A DNA stretch of 64,000 nucleotides from Bacillota bacterium (GCA_023416585.1 JAEZHM010000059.1:49818-113817), one strand, 5' to 3'. Positions 27,033 to 36,205 are shown, counted from the stretch's first letter. Translations and numbers: made by a program. Notes: generated by a model from the sequence alone, not told the origin.

Positions 27033-27038
27033 TATAAT
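27033..27038 (+). promoter_or_regulatory. TATAAT -10 box for the transglutaminase-like gene
   Basis: Perfect TATAAT 20 bp before the start codon; the best -35 match (TTAAGA, 27008-27013) is 19 bp away, so the -35 is weak. The implied leader is only about 13 nt but includes GGGAGGG. Confidence 0.5.
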
Positions 27039-27057
27039 GCAGGAAGATGGGAGGGAA

Positions 27058-28146
27058 ATGCAAATGCTTCCAAAACGCTTCTTCGGACTCATTTTCATGT
27101 TGATTTTGGTTACCGTTTCTGCATCAGCCCAGGCAGAAGCGCTGCCATGGGAGTCAATGACCCGCCCGCCTGAGGACATCGCCTGGCAGACGCTTGGCGA
27201 TGCAGCTGACGTGTACCTTATGAAAAAGGGCGATCATGCAGTCACCGTTCGCTCTGAGCCTGGAAGCGGCGCCAGATCACTTTACTCCTGGCGCCGTTTT
27301 GCGGTCCGCGCCCCGGAATACAATCCGGATGAATCATGGCACAAGGTTGCGCTGCCCGGCAAGGATGGATTTGTTCAGTCGAAACTTACGGACGTGCTTA
27401 AGGAGGAAGGCCGTCCCCGGCTTCGTGTATATGTCCAAACCGCCTCCTTGGGCTACGTGTATCTGGCCGCGGCGGGAGAACTTCCCCTGGTCATGGATTT
27501 ACAAAACGGGGACAAGCATCATCAGCTGCTTCTGCCCAACGACAGCCAGTGGCAGCCCATACTTTTAACGCTTGGCGAAGGAAAGTACAAGCTATCGGTG
27601 TATGAGGCGGGTCTGTACGACTGGCCTGTCCGGCTTCTTTTTGAGACCTTCTTTGAAATGGAAAATGCGCCGGCAGATACGCAGCTTGCGCTTTTATCCT
27701 CGCTGCATACCAATATGAATGCAAACCCTGAAACGGTGGCTCTGGCACGGTCGCTTTGCAAAGGCGCCAAAACAGATCTGGAGAAGATTACGCTTCTGTG
27801 GGACTGGCTGATGAAGCACGCGTCCTACGATAAGAAGCTTTCAAAATCCATACAGTTCAGCGAGATACCCGACGGCGACGCGTTCATTCGCGGGGAAAAA
27901 GGCATATGCTCAGACTATGCCGCGTTCATGGCGGTTGGCTTAAGGGCCGTGGGCGTGCCCATCAAGCACGTGTACGGCAAGAACCTGCGCACCGGGAACC
28001 AGCACGCCTGGAACGAAGTTTACCTGGACGGCCACTGGCAGATCATAGACGCAACGATGGCCCAGTCCAGAGGATCAAAAAAATTCCACACCGAAAATGC
28101 AAAGCATTACGGTGCGGTAAAAGGTATGTGGGACGGATTTCACTGA
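27058..28146 (+). CDS. Secreted transglutaminase-like protein
   Basis: 362 residues from ATG 27058 (GGGAGGG at 27049-27055; a second in-frame ATG lies at 27064). A signal peptide ends near ASAQAEA. The middle (about 35-215) is a beta-rich region containing an SH3-like patch. The transglutaminase-like core is at about 240-345, with the catalytic triad legible: Cys in GEKGICSDYAAFM, His in GNQHAWNEVYLDG, and Asp in WQIIDATM. Proteins of this class may act as cysteine proteases or cross-linkers on the cell surface; substrate unknown. No cell-wall anchor seen. Confidence 0.88.
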   Translation: MQMLPKRFFGLIFMLILVTVSASAQAEALPWESMTRPPEDIAWQTLGDAADVYLMKKGDHAVTVRSEPGSGARSLYSWRRFAVRAPEYNPDESWHKVALPGKDGFVQSKLTDVLKEEGRPRLRVYVQTASLGYVYLAAAGELPLVMDLQNGDKHHQLLLPNDSQWQPILLTLGEGKYKLSVYEAGLYDWPVRLLFETFFEMENAPADTQLALLSSLHTNMNANPETVALARSLCKGAKTDLEKITLLWDWLMKHASYDKKLSKSIQFSEIPDGDAFIRGEKGICSDYAAFMAVGLRAVGVPIKHVYGKNLRTGNQHAWNEVYLDGHWQIIDATMAQSRGSKKFHTENAKHYGAVKGMWDGFH

Positions 28147-28431
28147 TTTCGCAAAAATGACTTCGTCCTTTTTACGAGTTTGCACTTTTCCCCGGCAAAG
28201 CCGGAGGAGACGATCTCAAACGAGTGGTTGCGCCCCCCACGTTGCTCCCCCGAATCTGAAGAAGAGCAAGTAATCAACAATGGCCAATCGCTATAGAACA
28301 ATAACCTGCATCAAGTAAAAAAGCCTTCCCCTTGAGGGGAAGGTGGCGCGAAGCGCCGAATGAGGTGTTGATTTTCAGCCTCGGCAAGAAAATGTTATAC
28401 ATGAATGTATCGACTAATAATTTTTGCTATG
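28147..28431. other. Intergenic stretch with a short repeat copy
   Basis: 285 bp without a gene. It holds one copy of a CCCCTTGAGGGG-type palindrome (28324-28367, separate entry). CCGGC-AAA-GCCGG (28194-28206) could form a small hairpin after the transglutaminase-like gene. Nothing else recognised. Confidence 0.5.
28324..28367. repeat. Short palindromic repeat, copy 1
   Basis: CCTTCCCC-TTGA-GGGGAAGG is a perfect hairpin, followed by GGCGC-GAA-GCGCC and GAATGAGGTG. The same order (CCCCTTGAGGGGAAGGTGGCG...GATGAGGTG) recurs at 63794-63832, so this is a dispersed element. Resembles abundant repeats I know from Clostridia genomes. Confidence 0.75.
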
Positions 28432-29124
28432 TTAATCCCTCCGCCTTGCCAGCGCCAGCAATCTCAGCAGTTGCAGCACCGCCGTCACCGCGGCAGCCAC
28501 ATACGTCAGCGCAGCGGCATCCAGCACAGCCTTGACCTTGGGAGCTTCCTCCCTTGTTACGTAACCGCCCGTTTCCAACATGGTCATGGCCCGGCGGGAA
28601 GCGTTGAACTCCACAGGCAATGTAATGAAGGAAAACAGCACCGACAGCGCGAACACCACAATGCCGACAAACATAAGCGGCTTCCAGCTGAAAATAAGCC
28701 CTGCCAGGAAAAGCGGGAAATAAAGCTGGCTGGAGAAGGAAACGAAAGGCACGACAGCGTTTCGCAGTTTCATGGGGCCGTACTCATCCAGCTGCTGCAT
28801 GGCGTGGCCGGCCTCATGGGCGGCGATGCCAAGCGCGGCTAAGCTGTTGGACCCAAATACGCCCTCGGACAGTCGCAGCACCTCGCTGCGGGGATCATAA
28901 TGGTCGGAAAGCATACCTTGTGTCTGCTCCACCCGCACGCCCCCGTTGTTGTTTTCAGAAAGGATGGCGCGGGCCACTTCGCTGGCCGGGCGGCCGTCAT
29001 AAGATGCCACCCTGGAATATTTGGTATAGGCACTCCTGACTTTAAACTGCGCCCAAAGGCCGAGCAGAAGGCCGGGCAAAATATAAAGCCAGTCGTAAGG
29101 CGAAAAGAAAAAGGGAAGATACAT
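28432..29124 (-). CDS. YugP-family membrane zinc metallopeptidase
   Basis: 230 residues. The zinc motif HEAGHA lies near residue 102 (AALGIAAHEAGHAMQQ), with a downstream FITLPVEFNASRRA segment typical of the YugP/neutral zinc metallopeptidase family. Four or so membrane helices: near 10-27, 120-135, 148-170 and a C-terminal one. The start is behind GGAGG. It is a membrane-embedded peptidase of unknown substrate. A perfect 14-bp palindrome (29139-29152) sits just upstream of the ribosome binding site. Confidence 0.9.
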   Translation of the reverse strand: MYLPFFFSPYDWLYILPGLLLGLWAQFKVRSAYTKYSRVASYDGRPASEVARAILSENNNGGVRVEQTQGMLSDHYDPRSEVLRLSEGVFGSNSLAALGIAAHEAGHAMQQLDEYGPMKLRNAVVPFVSFSSQLYFPLFLAGLIFSWKPLMFVGIVVFALSVLFSFITLPVEFNASRRAMTMLETGGYVTREEAPKVKAVLDAAALTYVAAAVTAVLQLLRLLALARRRD

Positions 29125-29138
29125 AGCAAAACCTCCTG

Positions 29139-29152
29139 TTGGCTATAGCCAA
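29139..29152. promoter_or_regulatory. 14-bp perfect palindrome upstream of the YugP gene
   Basis: TTGGCTATAGCCAA lies 14 bp before the start codon, next to the ribosome binding site. Possible operator or translation-affecting hairpin; no regulator gene adjacent. Confidence 0.4.
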
Positions 29153-29555
29153 AATGGTGGCAGAAATACAAGTCCAACATTAGGATAACGCAGAATGCCT
29201 TACGGTGCAATATGCCTTGCGCAAAATGTCCGTATGGTTGCATGTTTCCCTCAAAAGAAGGGTTCAATTCCTATCGGCCGAACGCCTGCCCTGCTTACAG
29301 GATGCATATTCTTCCTTCTATTTGATAGGCTCATCACTTCATTATGCGCTTTCACCGAAAATAATGAAACGCTGGGAACAAAGTACAAAGGAAAATCGTC
29401 GTATGATTGGATAAACGGACAAGCATGCGGGAAAAGCCTTAAACCGACAGCTTTTCCCTCAAAAAGTGCTTGCCAAGGCATCTATGAATCTATACAATGA
29501 AGTTAAGGGAGCGAGGGACGGCAAGGGCTGCCCCGAGCAAGGAGGGATGTCTGCC
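29153..29555 (+). promoter_or_regulatory. Intergenic region with promoter for the peptidoglycan-binding lipoprotein
   Basis: Mostly featureless up to 29428. A 9-bp perfect hairpin GGGAAAAGC / GCTTTTCCC (29429-29458) is followed by a promoter TTGCCA (29470-29475), 17-bp spacer, TACAAT (29493-29498). The predicted transcript has a leader of about 50 nt ending in AGGAGGG. The hairpin sits just upstream of the -35 and could be an operator. Confidence 0.6.
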
Positions 29556-31481
29556 ATGAGGAAAATGAACAAGCGCAAGGCGGTGCTGGCTGTGCTGCTC
29601 ACCGCAACAACATTCTTGATCTCAAGCTGCTACATGTCTGGTGATGTTACGGACCGGTCTGATACTCAAAATGAGGGCAGCAACAGTCTTCCCTTTGCCA
29701 CGCTCGAAACAACTGCCACACCTACGCCCTCCCCCACGCCCACGCCGACTGTCCAAGGCGGCGTGAACCAGATTCCCAACAATTGGGGCGAGGTGTTTAC
29801 AGATCCGCCTACGGCAACGCCTGCCCAAAATCAAAATCAGAATCAGAGCCAAGGGCAGAATCAGACCCAGACTCAAACCCCGAAACCTACAACCCCTCCC
29901 AGAACCCCCACGCCGGAGCCGCAGGATGACGGCGTACTGCGGTCGGGTGAATCAGGCGAAGCAGTGAAGCAGCTTCAGAAACGCTTGAAGGAACTGGGCT
30001 ACTATGCAGGCTCTGTAGACGGCGATTTCGGCCCTGGCACTGCCAACGCGGTGAAAGATTTCCAGGCAGCCAACGGACTCAATGCCGATGGCGTCGTTGG
30101 AAAGCAAACCAACGATAAGGTGTACAGCTATTACGCCGTTTCCAAAAAGGATAGTTCCGGCTCCAACTCCAATTCAAACTCCAACTCCTCCACCAGCACG
30201 CCCCGGCGCACCAGTACGCCAAGGCCTACCGCCACGCCAAACCTCAGCAATGCCCGGTATTTGAAAGTGGGCATGACGGGCAGCGACGTGCGGCAGGTGC
30301 AATCCCGCCTGATCGCATTGGGATACCTGGCAGGCAGCGCCGACGGTGACTTTGGCGGGGCCACGGAAGCCGCTGTGATAGCGTTCCAGAAGAAGGCCAA
30401 GGAGTGGGATGACGGTATTGCCGGTCCTAAAACACAAGAAAAGCTTTTCGCCTCCAATGCCCCTAAGGCCAGCGGCGTAGCCGCATCCGTAGGCGAGTCC
30501 CTGAAGGAAGGCATGAATGGCGACGGGGTGCGTGCGCTGCAAAAGCGGCTGATTGAACTGGATTACTTAAGCGGCACAGCCGACGGTGATTTCGGCTCCG
30601 GCACCAAGGCGGCCGTCACCGCCTTCCAGCAGCAAAACGGTCTGAAAGCCGACGGTATCGCAGGCACAGCCACATTGAACAAGCTGTTTGCCAGCGACGC
30701 GGTTTCCGCCAGCGGCTCCACGGGCGGAAACAACAATAACAACAATACGCCCAAACCTTCCTCCGCGGCCAGCAACGCCAAGTATACAACGCTCCGGGAT
30801 GGCGATACAGGCGACAGCGTGAAAAGGCTGCAGGAGCGGCTGAAGATCCTGGGCTATTACTCCGGAACGGTGGATGGAAAGTACGGCGCCGGCACGGTGA
30901 CTGCGGTGCAATCCTTCCAGTCCATGAACGGGCTGACGGTGGACGGCGTGGCCGGCCCCGCCACCCAGCAGCGGCTGTACGGCGACAGCTCCAGCGCAAA
31001 TAAAGTCCCCGGTTCCCTCAAGCAGTTCGATGAGAATACGAATGTACGGGACATGCAATATGCGCTGTATGAACTGGGGTATTATCAAGACCCCATCAAC
31101 GGCATCTACGGCGAAAGCACATTCAATGCTGTAAAGGAATTTCAAATGATCAACGGGCTGAAAGTGGACGGGGTGGCAGGCAATGCCACCCTGAACCTCC
31201 TGTTCTCCATTTATGCCAAGCCCGTCACTGCCGTCACCGGCGAATATGAATTGCTCTCCCAAGGCAGCGAAGGCGACAGCGTTGTTATATTGCAGGCGGC
31301 GCTAATCGATCTTGGATACCTGGATACCGGAACCACAGGCGTATTTGATGAAGCTACCTTTGTAGCCTTGAAATCCTTTCAGCAATATAACGGCCTGACA
31401 GTGGACGGCATTGCGGGTGTCACCACCCAGGAAAAGCTGTACAGCGACGAAGCGGTACCAAATCCCCTGAGGCAAAACTGA
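29556..31481 (+). CDS. Lipoprotein with six peptidoglycan-binding domains
   Basis: 641 residues from ATG 29556, chosen because AGGAGGG is 9 nt upstream; the in-frame ATG at 29547 directly abuts it. The lipobox is FLISSC. After a Pro/Thr/Gln-rich linker (about 40-125) come six PG_binding_1 modules of about 62 residues, each with GxxGxxVxxLQxRLxxLGY and a DGDFGxGTxxAVxxFQ..NGLxxDGxxG signature, separated by Ser/Asn/Thr-rich or short linkers. The fifth is divergent (YELGYYQDPINGIYG). There is no catalytic domain, so this looks like a multivalent wall-binding protein tethering membrane to peptidoglycan. An intrinsic terminator follows. Confidence 0.92.
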   Translation: MRKMNKRKAVLAVLLTATTFLISSCYMSGDVTDRSDTQNEGSNSLPFATLETTATPTPSPTPTPTVQGGVNQIPNNWGEVFTDPPTATPAQNQNQNQSQGQNQTQTQTPKPTTPPRTPTPEPQDDGVLRSGESGEAVKQLQKRLKELGYYAGSVDGDFGPGTANAVKDFQAANGLNADGVVGKQTNDKVYSYYAVSKKDSSGSNSNSNSNSSTSTPRRTSTPRPTATPNLSNARYLKVGMTGSDVRQVQSRLIALGYLAGSADGDFGGATEAAVIAFQKKAKEWDDGIAGPKTQEKLFASNAPKASGVAASVGESLKEGMNGDGVRALQKRLIELDYLSGTADGDFGSGTKAAVTAFQQQNGLKADGIAGTATLNKLFASDAVSASGSTGGNNNNNNTPKPSSAASNAKYTTLRDGDTGDSVKRLQERLKILGYYSGTVDGKYGAGTVTAVQSFQSMNGLTVDGVAGPATQQRLYGDSSSANKVPGSLKQFDENTNVRDMQYALYELGYYQDPINGIYGESTFNAVKEFQMINGLKVDGVAGNATLNLLFSIYAKPVTAVTGEYELLSQGSEGDSVVILQAALIDLGYLDTGTTGVFDEATFVALKSFQQYNGLTVDGIAGVTTQEKLYSDEAVPNPLRQN

Positions 31482-31506
31482 AAACAAATGCAGAAGACTT
31501 ATTGAA

Positions 31507-31550
31507 AGCAATTCCCCGATGGCATTATCTCCCGGGGGATGCTTTTTTTT
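31507..31550 (+). terminator. Intrinsic terminator
   Basis: AGCA..TCCCC pairs with GGGGGATGCT around a loop of about 18 nt, followed by an eight-T run that runs into the last codons of the convergent DMT gene. Confidence 0.75.
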
Positions 31551-32449
31551 TATGCATCTATCGTGCTTTGCACATTCCCCGGCTGTGGCCTGCGCCGCAA
31601 AATGGGCAGCAGCGACTGCAGCGTCACCGCCGCCACCACAAGCACAAAGCCCACAAGTGCCAAGGTGCCCGGCGCTTCTCCCTGTATCAGAAATACCCAG
31701 ACAGGGTTCATGATAGGTTCCATCGTCAATATGATGGAGGCCGTCACAGGCTCCGCCTTTTTGATGCCTTTGCCAAACAGGATATTGGCGAGGGTGTACT
31801 GGAAAAGCCCCAGCGCCAGCATTGCCGCCACACTCTCCCAGGTAATGATAAGCTTGCTGTCGCCAAATACAAATGGCAGGCAGCATATAAAGCTCAAAGC
31901 GCAGCCAATGATTTGCCCATCCTCCGGCTGTGTTTTTTCCATGCGGTTGATCAGGATCAGCGCCGCGAAGGTGAAGCCCGATATAAGCGCCAATATGTCG
32001 CCCAGCGTACCGCTGCCGCCTAATTTATCACAAAACGCCAGCAAGCAGCCTACAAAGACCACGGAGGTAAGCGCTATTTCCATGGCGGTGGGACGCCGCT
32101 TCTGCACCACGGCCGTATAGATCAATATGAGTATGGGTGCAATGTATTGCAGCACAATGGCATTGGCCGCCGTAGTGAGCTTGTTGGAAGCCATAAACAG
32201 CGCGCCGGTCAAAAACAGCGCCACCCCCGCCGCGGTATTATGCTTTGTAAAACGCACCGGCGCGTAGCTGCCATTCCTTCGGCGCAATTGCCGAATGGCC
32301 AATAGAGCCAGCGTGCAAATCAGCCCCCGGATGGAGGCGATGGCAAAACCGCTCCAGGGAATAAGCTTGACTAAAATACCTGCGGTGCTCCATAAAAGCG
32401 CCGAAGAGAGGATCATAAGCTGACCCGAAAGGGAAGATTGCTTTTTCAT
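31550..32449 (-). CDS. EamA/DMT-superfamily transporter
   Basis: 299 residues from the ATG at 32449 (GGGGA upstream); an in-frame ATG at 32530 lies in a less hydrophobic extension. Ten hydrophobic helices form two EamA repeats: SALLWSTAGILVKLIPWSGF in the first, and ASIILTMEPIMNPVWVFLIQ near the end of the second (the EPxxxPxW signature). Such proteins export small metabolites or amino acids; substrate unknown. It is a single gene convergent with the wall-binding lipoprotein, and its stop overlaps that gene's terminator T-run. Confidence 0.88.
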   Translation of the reverse strand: MKKQSSLSGQLMILSSALLWSTAGILVKLIPWSGFAIASIRGLICTLALLAIRQLRRRNGSYAPVRFTKHNTAAGVALFLTGALFMASNKLTTAANAIVLQYIAPILILIYTAVVQKRRPTAMEIALTSVVFVGCLLAFCDKLGGSGTLGDILALISGFTFAALILINRMEKTQPEDGQIIGCALSFICCLPFVFGDSKLIITWESVAAMLALGLFQYTLANILFGKGIKKAEPVTASIILTMEPIMNPVWVFLIQGEAPGTLALVGFVLVVAAVTLQSLLPILRRRPQPGNVQSTIDA

Positions 32450-32644
32450 ATAATATCCCCGATTCCTTACAAGTCCCCGTTCACGCAGAACATCATACCA
32501 GATGCTTATGATGGGTGCAAGAGAAACCATCCTTTAAAAATGCAGCACCACTTCTTCGGGAGTGCACTTTCGATATTCAGGAACACGAATTTCATACTTA
32601 ACATGCATAGGCCGCGGCACATAAAAATTATTAGCTTGAATATG

Positions 32645-32673
32645 TTGACAAAGGAGAACCACAGGCATACAAT
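32645..32673 (+). promoter_or_regulatory. Near-consensus promoter of the FAD oxidoreductase-TetR operon
   Basis: TTGACA (32645-32650), 17-bp spacer, TACAAT (32668-32673). One of the best promoters in the window, which fits with strong repression by the operators immediately downstream. Confidence 0.8.
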
Positions 32674-32678
32674 ACCGT

Positions 32679-32707
32679 TGAACATATGTTCATTGAACAT
32701 CAGTTCA
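32679..32707 (+). promoter_or_regulatory. Tandem palindromic operator, likely TetR site
   Basis: TGAACATATGTTCA (32679-32692, perfect 14-bp palindrome) and TGAACATCAGTTCA (32694-32707, one mismatched pair) lie 15 bp apart centre to centre, over the expected transcription start. The operon encodes a TetR-family repressor two genes on, so autoregulation is the simplest reading. Confidence 0.75.
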
Positions 32708-32733
32708 TCATTTTGAATCAAGAGGTGACAAAC

Positions 32734-34188
32734 ATGTCTCCGAAAGTCAATATCATTGGCGCAGGTCTGGCAGGCTTAAGCACAGGCATCTTCCTAAGGC
32801 AGCAAGGAATAGATACTGAAATTTTCGAATTGGCGCCCTGGGCGGGCGGCATGTGCACAACCTGGGTAAGAAGCGGATACCGTTTTGATGGCTGCATCCA
32901 CTGGATGGTGGGTACACGCAAAGGCGACCCCATTTATCAACTGTACCAGGAAGTGGACGCGCTGAACGATTCTGTGAAGATCTACAATGCCGGTTCCATA
33001 CAGTTGGAACTAAACGGCGTCATGTACGATGTCCCCTTGGAAATTGAAAAGTTCAAGGCGCTGCTTTTGAAGCTTGGCAAGGACGATGGGGACGCGGTTT
33101 TAAGCTTCGTGAAAGACATCGAAATCATGATGCGCTCCAAGCTTCCGCTGGGCGCGCCCGCAAATTTAAAAGAGACAGTACAGCTGCTGTTAAAGGGCTG
33201 GGGCTTTTTGTCGCTGGTAAGAAAGCATGGGAACAAAACAGTAGGCGAATATCTGAAGGTTTTCAAGAGTGATACGCTGAAGCAGCTTCTTTTCCACTTG
33301 ATGCCTCCCCAGTTCTCCGCAATAGGCATCATCATGATGCTTGGCACCCGCATGAGCGGCAACGCCGGATACCCCATGGGCGGCGCGCTGGAGGTAACGC
33401 AGCGCATGGTTGACAAGTACGAAGCACTGGGTGGAAAGATCAGTTTCAATGCCAGGGTGGATGAGATCGTGGTGGAAAACGGCGCCGCCAAGGGCGTGCG
33501 CGTAAAAGGAAAGCTCTATCCGGCGGATTATGTGGTAGCCGCCTGCGACGCCTATGATACGCTGAAAAACATGCTGGGCGGCAAGTATGAACACCCGCAA
33601 TTGGACTCTCTTTTAAAGGACGCGCCGCTGTTTGATCCGCTGGCTATCGTTTCCTTCGGCCTGAATAAGCGGTTTGACATTCCCTTTGCAGTCACGTATG
33701 ATATCCCCGAGGGCATCGAAATAGCTCCAGGCGTTAAGAGCAATTCTCTGTCCCTGCGTTCCTTCGATTTTGATGCAAAGGCCGCGCCCCGTGGCTGCAG
33801 CAGCGTCATGGCCATGATGGGAGCGCCGCTTGATTACTGGCAGAACCTTAGGGAAACCGATCTCGAAGCGTACAAAAAGCAAAAGCAGCTTCTGGCCGAT
33901 GCCGTAGCGGAAGCTGTGGAGAAGCGGATTCCCGGTTTCAAGGGCGCCATCCGCGTGACGGATGTCTCCACCCCAGCCACCTACGTGCGGCTGACCAATG
34001 TGTACAAAGGCTCCTACGAGGGCTTTGCACCCCTTCCCGCCGCAATGAAGAAAACCATCCAAAAGACGATCCCGGGCCTTGAAAACCTCTATCTCTGCGG
34101 CCAGTGGACCACCGCCGGCGGAGGCATATGCACCGCCGTGAGCGACGGCAAAACCGTTGCCCGCAAGATTGCGAAGGAATTGAAATAG
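32734..34188 (+). CDS. Phytoene desaturase/carotenoid isomerase-like FAD oxidoreductase
   Basis: 484 residues from ATG 32734 (GAGGTG upstream). The N-terminal FAD motif IIGAGLAGLSTGIFLRQQG is followed by FELAPWAGGMCTTW and GYRFDGCIHWM. The C-terminal half has ENLYLCGQWTTAGGGICTAV, matching the second FAD-contact motif of the CrtI/amine oxidase-like family. Relatives include CrtI desaturases and CrtISO-type isomerases, but no carotenoid genes are nearby, so the substrate is unknown. The TetR gene begins 2 bp after the stop, giving a two-gene operon under tandem palindromes. Confidence 0.85.
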   Translation: MSPKVNIIGAGLAGLSTGIFLRQQGIDTEIFELAPWAGGMCTTWVRSGYRFDGCIHWMVGTRKGDPIYQLYQEVDALNDSVKIYNAGSIQLELNGVMYDVPLEIEKFKALLLKLGKDDGDAVLSFVKDIEIMMRSKLPLGAPANLKETVQLLLKGWGFLSLVRKHGNKTVGEYLKVFKSDTLKQLLFHLMPPQFSAIGIIMMLGTRMSGNAGYPMGGALEVTQRMVDKYEALGGKISFNARVDEIVVENGAAKGVRVKGKLYPADYVVAACDAYDTLKNMLGGKYEHPQLDSLLKDAPLFDPLAIVSFGLNKRFDIPFAVTYDIPEGIEIAPGVKSNSLSLRSFDFDAKAAPRGCSSVMAMMGAPLDYWQNLRETDLEAYKKQKQLLADAVAEAVEKRIPGFKGAIRVTDVSTPATYVRLTNVYKGSYEGFAPLPAAMKKTIQKTIPGLENLYLCGQWTTAGGGICTAVSDGKTVARKIAKELK

Positions 34189-34190
34189 TC

Positions 34191-34781
34191 ATGGAGACCA
34201 CAAACAAAAGGGAAAAGCAGCGGCATGAGCGGCGGTGGCAGATTCTTCAATGCAGCCTGGATATGATCATCAGCCGGGGCTTTGAAGCAATGAAGATCCG
34301 CGATATCGCGCAAAGACTAAACATCAGCACCGGTCTTTTCTTCAACTATTTTGAATCCAAGGAACAGGTCTACGAGGAACTGGTCAAGATCGGATTGTCG
34401 GGCCCCGCCGGCGTTCTGGAACTGAACAGATATGAAATTGCTCCTATAGAACTTTTTGAAAAAATGGCGGATACCATTCTAGGCGCGCTGAAAGCCGACG
34501 CCTTTAATGGGAAGATGTTCCTTTTAATGGCCCAGGTCATGCAAAGGGATTCGGTTCCTGAAAAAGTAAAAAGGCTTCTTGAGGGGTTTGACCCGGTTAC
34601 GCCGCTGATACCCGTCCTTCAAAGGGGGCAGACGCTTGGCCAGATCAGGCCCGGCAATCCGGTGGCTCTCATCATGACATACTGGGGAGCCGTACAGGGC
34701 GTGGCCCAAAACTATGCAATGGATACCCGCATCCCCCTGCCCGAAAGCAGCTGGATTGCGGATATCCTAAGGGCACGGTAA
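34191..34781 (+). CDS. TetR-family transcriptional regulator
   Basis: 196 residues. The N-terminal helix-turn-helix covers about 10-57: ILQCSLDMIISRGFEAMKIR, then DIAQRLNISTGLFFNYFESK. The rest is the helical ligand-binding region. The start ATG is 2 bp after the oxidoreductase stop, so the two genes are co-transcribed. It is likely an autorepressor acting on the two palindromes upstream of the operon; the inducer is unknown. A strong terminator follows. Confidence 0.9.
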   Translation: METTNKREKQRHERRWQILQCSLDMIISRGFEAMKIRDIAQRLNISTGLFFNYFESKEQVYEELVKIGLSGPAGVLELNRYEIAPIELFEKMADTILGALKADAFNGKMFLLMAQVMQRDSVPEKVKRLLEGFDPVTPLIPVLQRGQTLGQIRPGNPVALIMTYWGAVQGVAQNYAMDTRIPLPESSWIADILRAR

Positions 34782-34803
34782 GAATGAAAACCATTCATGG
34801 ATG

Positions 34804-34834
34804 ACCGGGCTTCAAATAAGCCCGGTACTTTTTT
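34804..34834 (+). terminator. Intrinsic terminator after the TetR gene
   Basis: Nine-bp perfect stem ACCGGGCTT / AAGCCCGGT, 5-nt loop, followed by ACTTTTTTT. Confidence 0.9.
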
Positions 34835-34881
34835 TACTTTTTTATCCTAACGCATGTAGCTCCACACACGTTGGTCTATGA

Positions 34882-34887
34882 TATAAT
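34882..34887 (+). promoter_or_regulatory. TATAAT -10 box upstream of the hydrogenase-like gene
   Basis: Perfect TATAAT with no convincing -35 at 17 bp. If used, it would give a leader of about 70 nt containing complementary GCGCGGC-type segments before AAGGAG. Confidence 0.4.
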
Positions 34888-34963
34888 AAGAAATACAAAC
34901 GCATGCGCCGCGCCTTTAAGAGATCATTCCTGCAAGGCAAGCAGCGCGGCAAGGAGCAATCCT

Positions 34964-36205
34964 ATGAAAACGTTCCGGGAACTTTACGATCAGGCGGTAG
35001 CCCTGGCGCTTGACAGCCATCTTGACCAGCTGCCCCAAAATGGGGATTTCGATCCCAAGCAATTGGATTGTTTGCTGAATCCTCAAAAGCATCCGCTGGT
35101 CATCCATACAGGCAATTGCAGTTGTACAGGGGACAGGCAGCAGGAATGCATCCGCCGCTGTCCTTTTAACGCCATCCGGCCCGCACCAAACGGCGGCATT
35201 ACCATCGACCCTGACCTGTGCCTGGGCTGCTCCGATTGCATTGATGGCTGTGCCGAGGAAAAGCTGAAAGCCAGCACCGATATTCTGCCGGCTTTAAAAG
35301 CGGTGCGATCCTCCAAGAGCATGTCCTACGCCCTGATTGCCCCGGCATTTTTGGGCCAGTTCAGCAAGGATGTTACGCCGGGCAAGCTGCGCACAGCCTT
35401 AAAGGCCATTGGCTTTGACGGCATGCTGGAGGTGGCGCTGTTTGCCGATATCCTCACGCTGAAGGAAGCGCTGGAATTTGATAAAAACATACATACAGAA
35501 GCCGATTACCAGCTTACCAGCTGCTGCTGTCCCATGTGGATCGGCATGATCCGCAAAGTGTACAACGAGCTGATGCCCCATGTACCCGGCTCCGTTTCCC
35601 CCATGGTAGCTTGTGCCCGGGCGGTAAAAATCCTCCATCCCAGCGCGGTGACCGTGTTCATTGGCCCATGTTTGGCCAAAAAAGCGGAAGCCAGGGAAAA
35701 GGATCTTCAGGGGGCCGTGGATTACGTGCTCACCTTTCAGGAGGTTCAAAACATTTTCGATCTGCTTGGCATCCGCCCGGCAGAAATGGAAGAAAGCGAC
35801 AAGGACCATTCCTCCTGGGCCGGCCGGATCTATGCCCGTTCGGGCGGTGTCAGCGAAGCCGTACGGGAAACGGTTTCAAAAATCAACCCCCATCGCCCCA
35901 TCACAGTGCGCACGCTTAAGGCGGACGGGGTTCCCGACTGCAAGGCTATGTTAAGCGATATTTTATCGGGCAATAGAAATGGGAATTTCTACGAGGGCAT
36001 GGGCTGCCGGGGCGGCTGCGTGGGCGGCCCCAGGGCCATCACCCCGGCGGAGGAAGGCCGGGAGGCGGTAAACGCCTACGGCAGCGCCGCGGGCTTTAAG
36101 ACCCCTGCCGAAAACCCTTATGTGATGGAGCTGCTGCACCGTTTGGGCTTTGACACCATCGAAAGCCTTTTGGAGAAAGATGAAATTTTTACGAGACATT
36201 TTTGA
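34964..36205 (+). CDS. [FeFe] hydrogenase-like protein, non-prototypical group
   Basis: 413 residues from ATG 34964 behind AAGGAG. The N-terminal 100 residues carry two 4Fe-4S motifs (CSCTGDRQQECIRRCP and CLGCSDCIDGC). The H-cluster motifs follow: L1 TSCCCPMW (with an extra Cys), L2 IGPCLAKKAEA and L3 YEGMGCRGGCVGGP. All four cluster-binding cysteines are present. L2 with IGPC and L3 ending GGP differ from the MPC/GGGQ motifs of catalytic group A and are more like groups B, C or D, of which C and D are proposed sensors. No accessory small subunits or maturases are nearby. A diguanylate cyclase gene begins 71 bp downstream, suggesting a redox or H2 sensor role. Activity is unproven. Confidence 0.82.
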   Translation: MKTFRELYDQAVALALDSHLDQLPQNGDFDPKQLDCLLNPQKHPLVIHTGNCSCTGDRQQECIRRCPFNAIRPAPNGGITIDPDLCLGCSDCIDGCAEEKLKASTDILPALKAVRSSKSMSYALIAPAFLGQFSKDVTPGKLRTALKAIGFDGMLEVALFADILTLKEALEFDKNIHTEADYQLTSCCCPMWIGMIRKVYNELMPHVPGSVSPMVACARAVKILHPSAVTVFIGPCLAKKAEAREKDLQGAVDYVLTFQEVQNIFDLLGIRPAEMEESDKDHSSWAGRIYARSGGVSEAVRETVSKINPHRPITVRTLKADGVPDCKAMLSDILSGNRNGNFYEGMGCRGGCVGGPRAITPAEEGREAVNAYGSAAGFKTPAENPYVMELLHRLGFDTIESLLEKDEIFTRHF

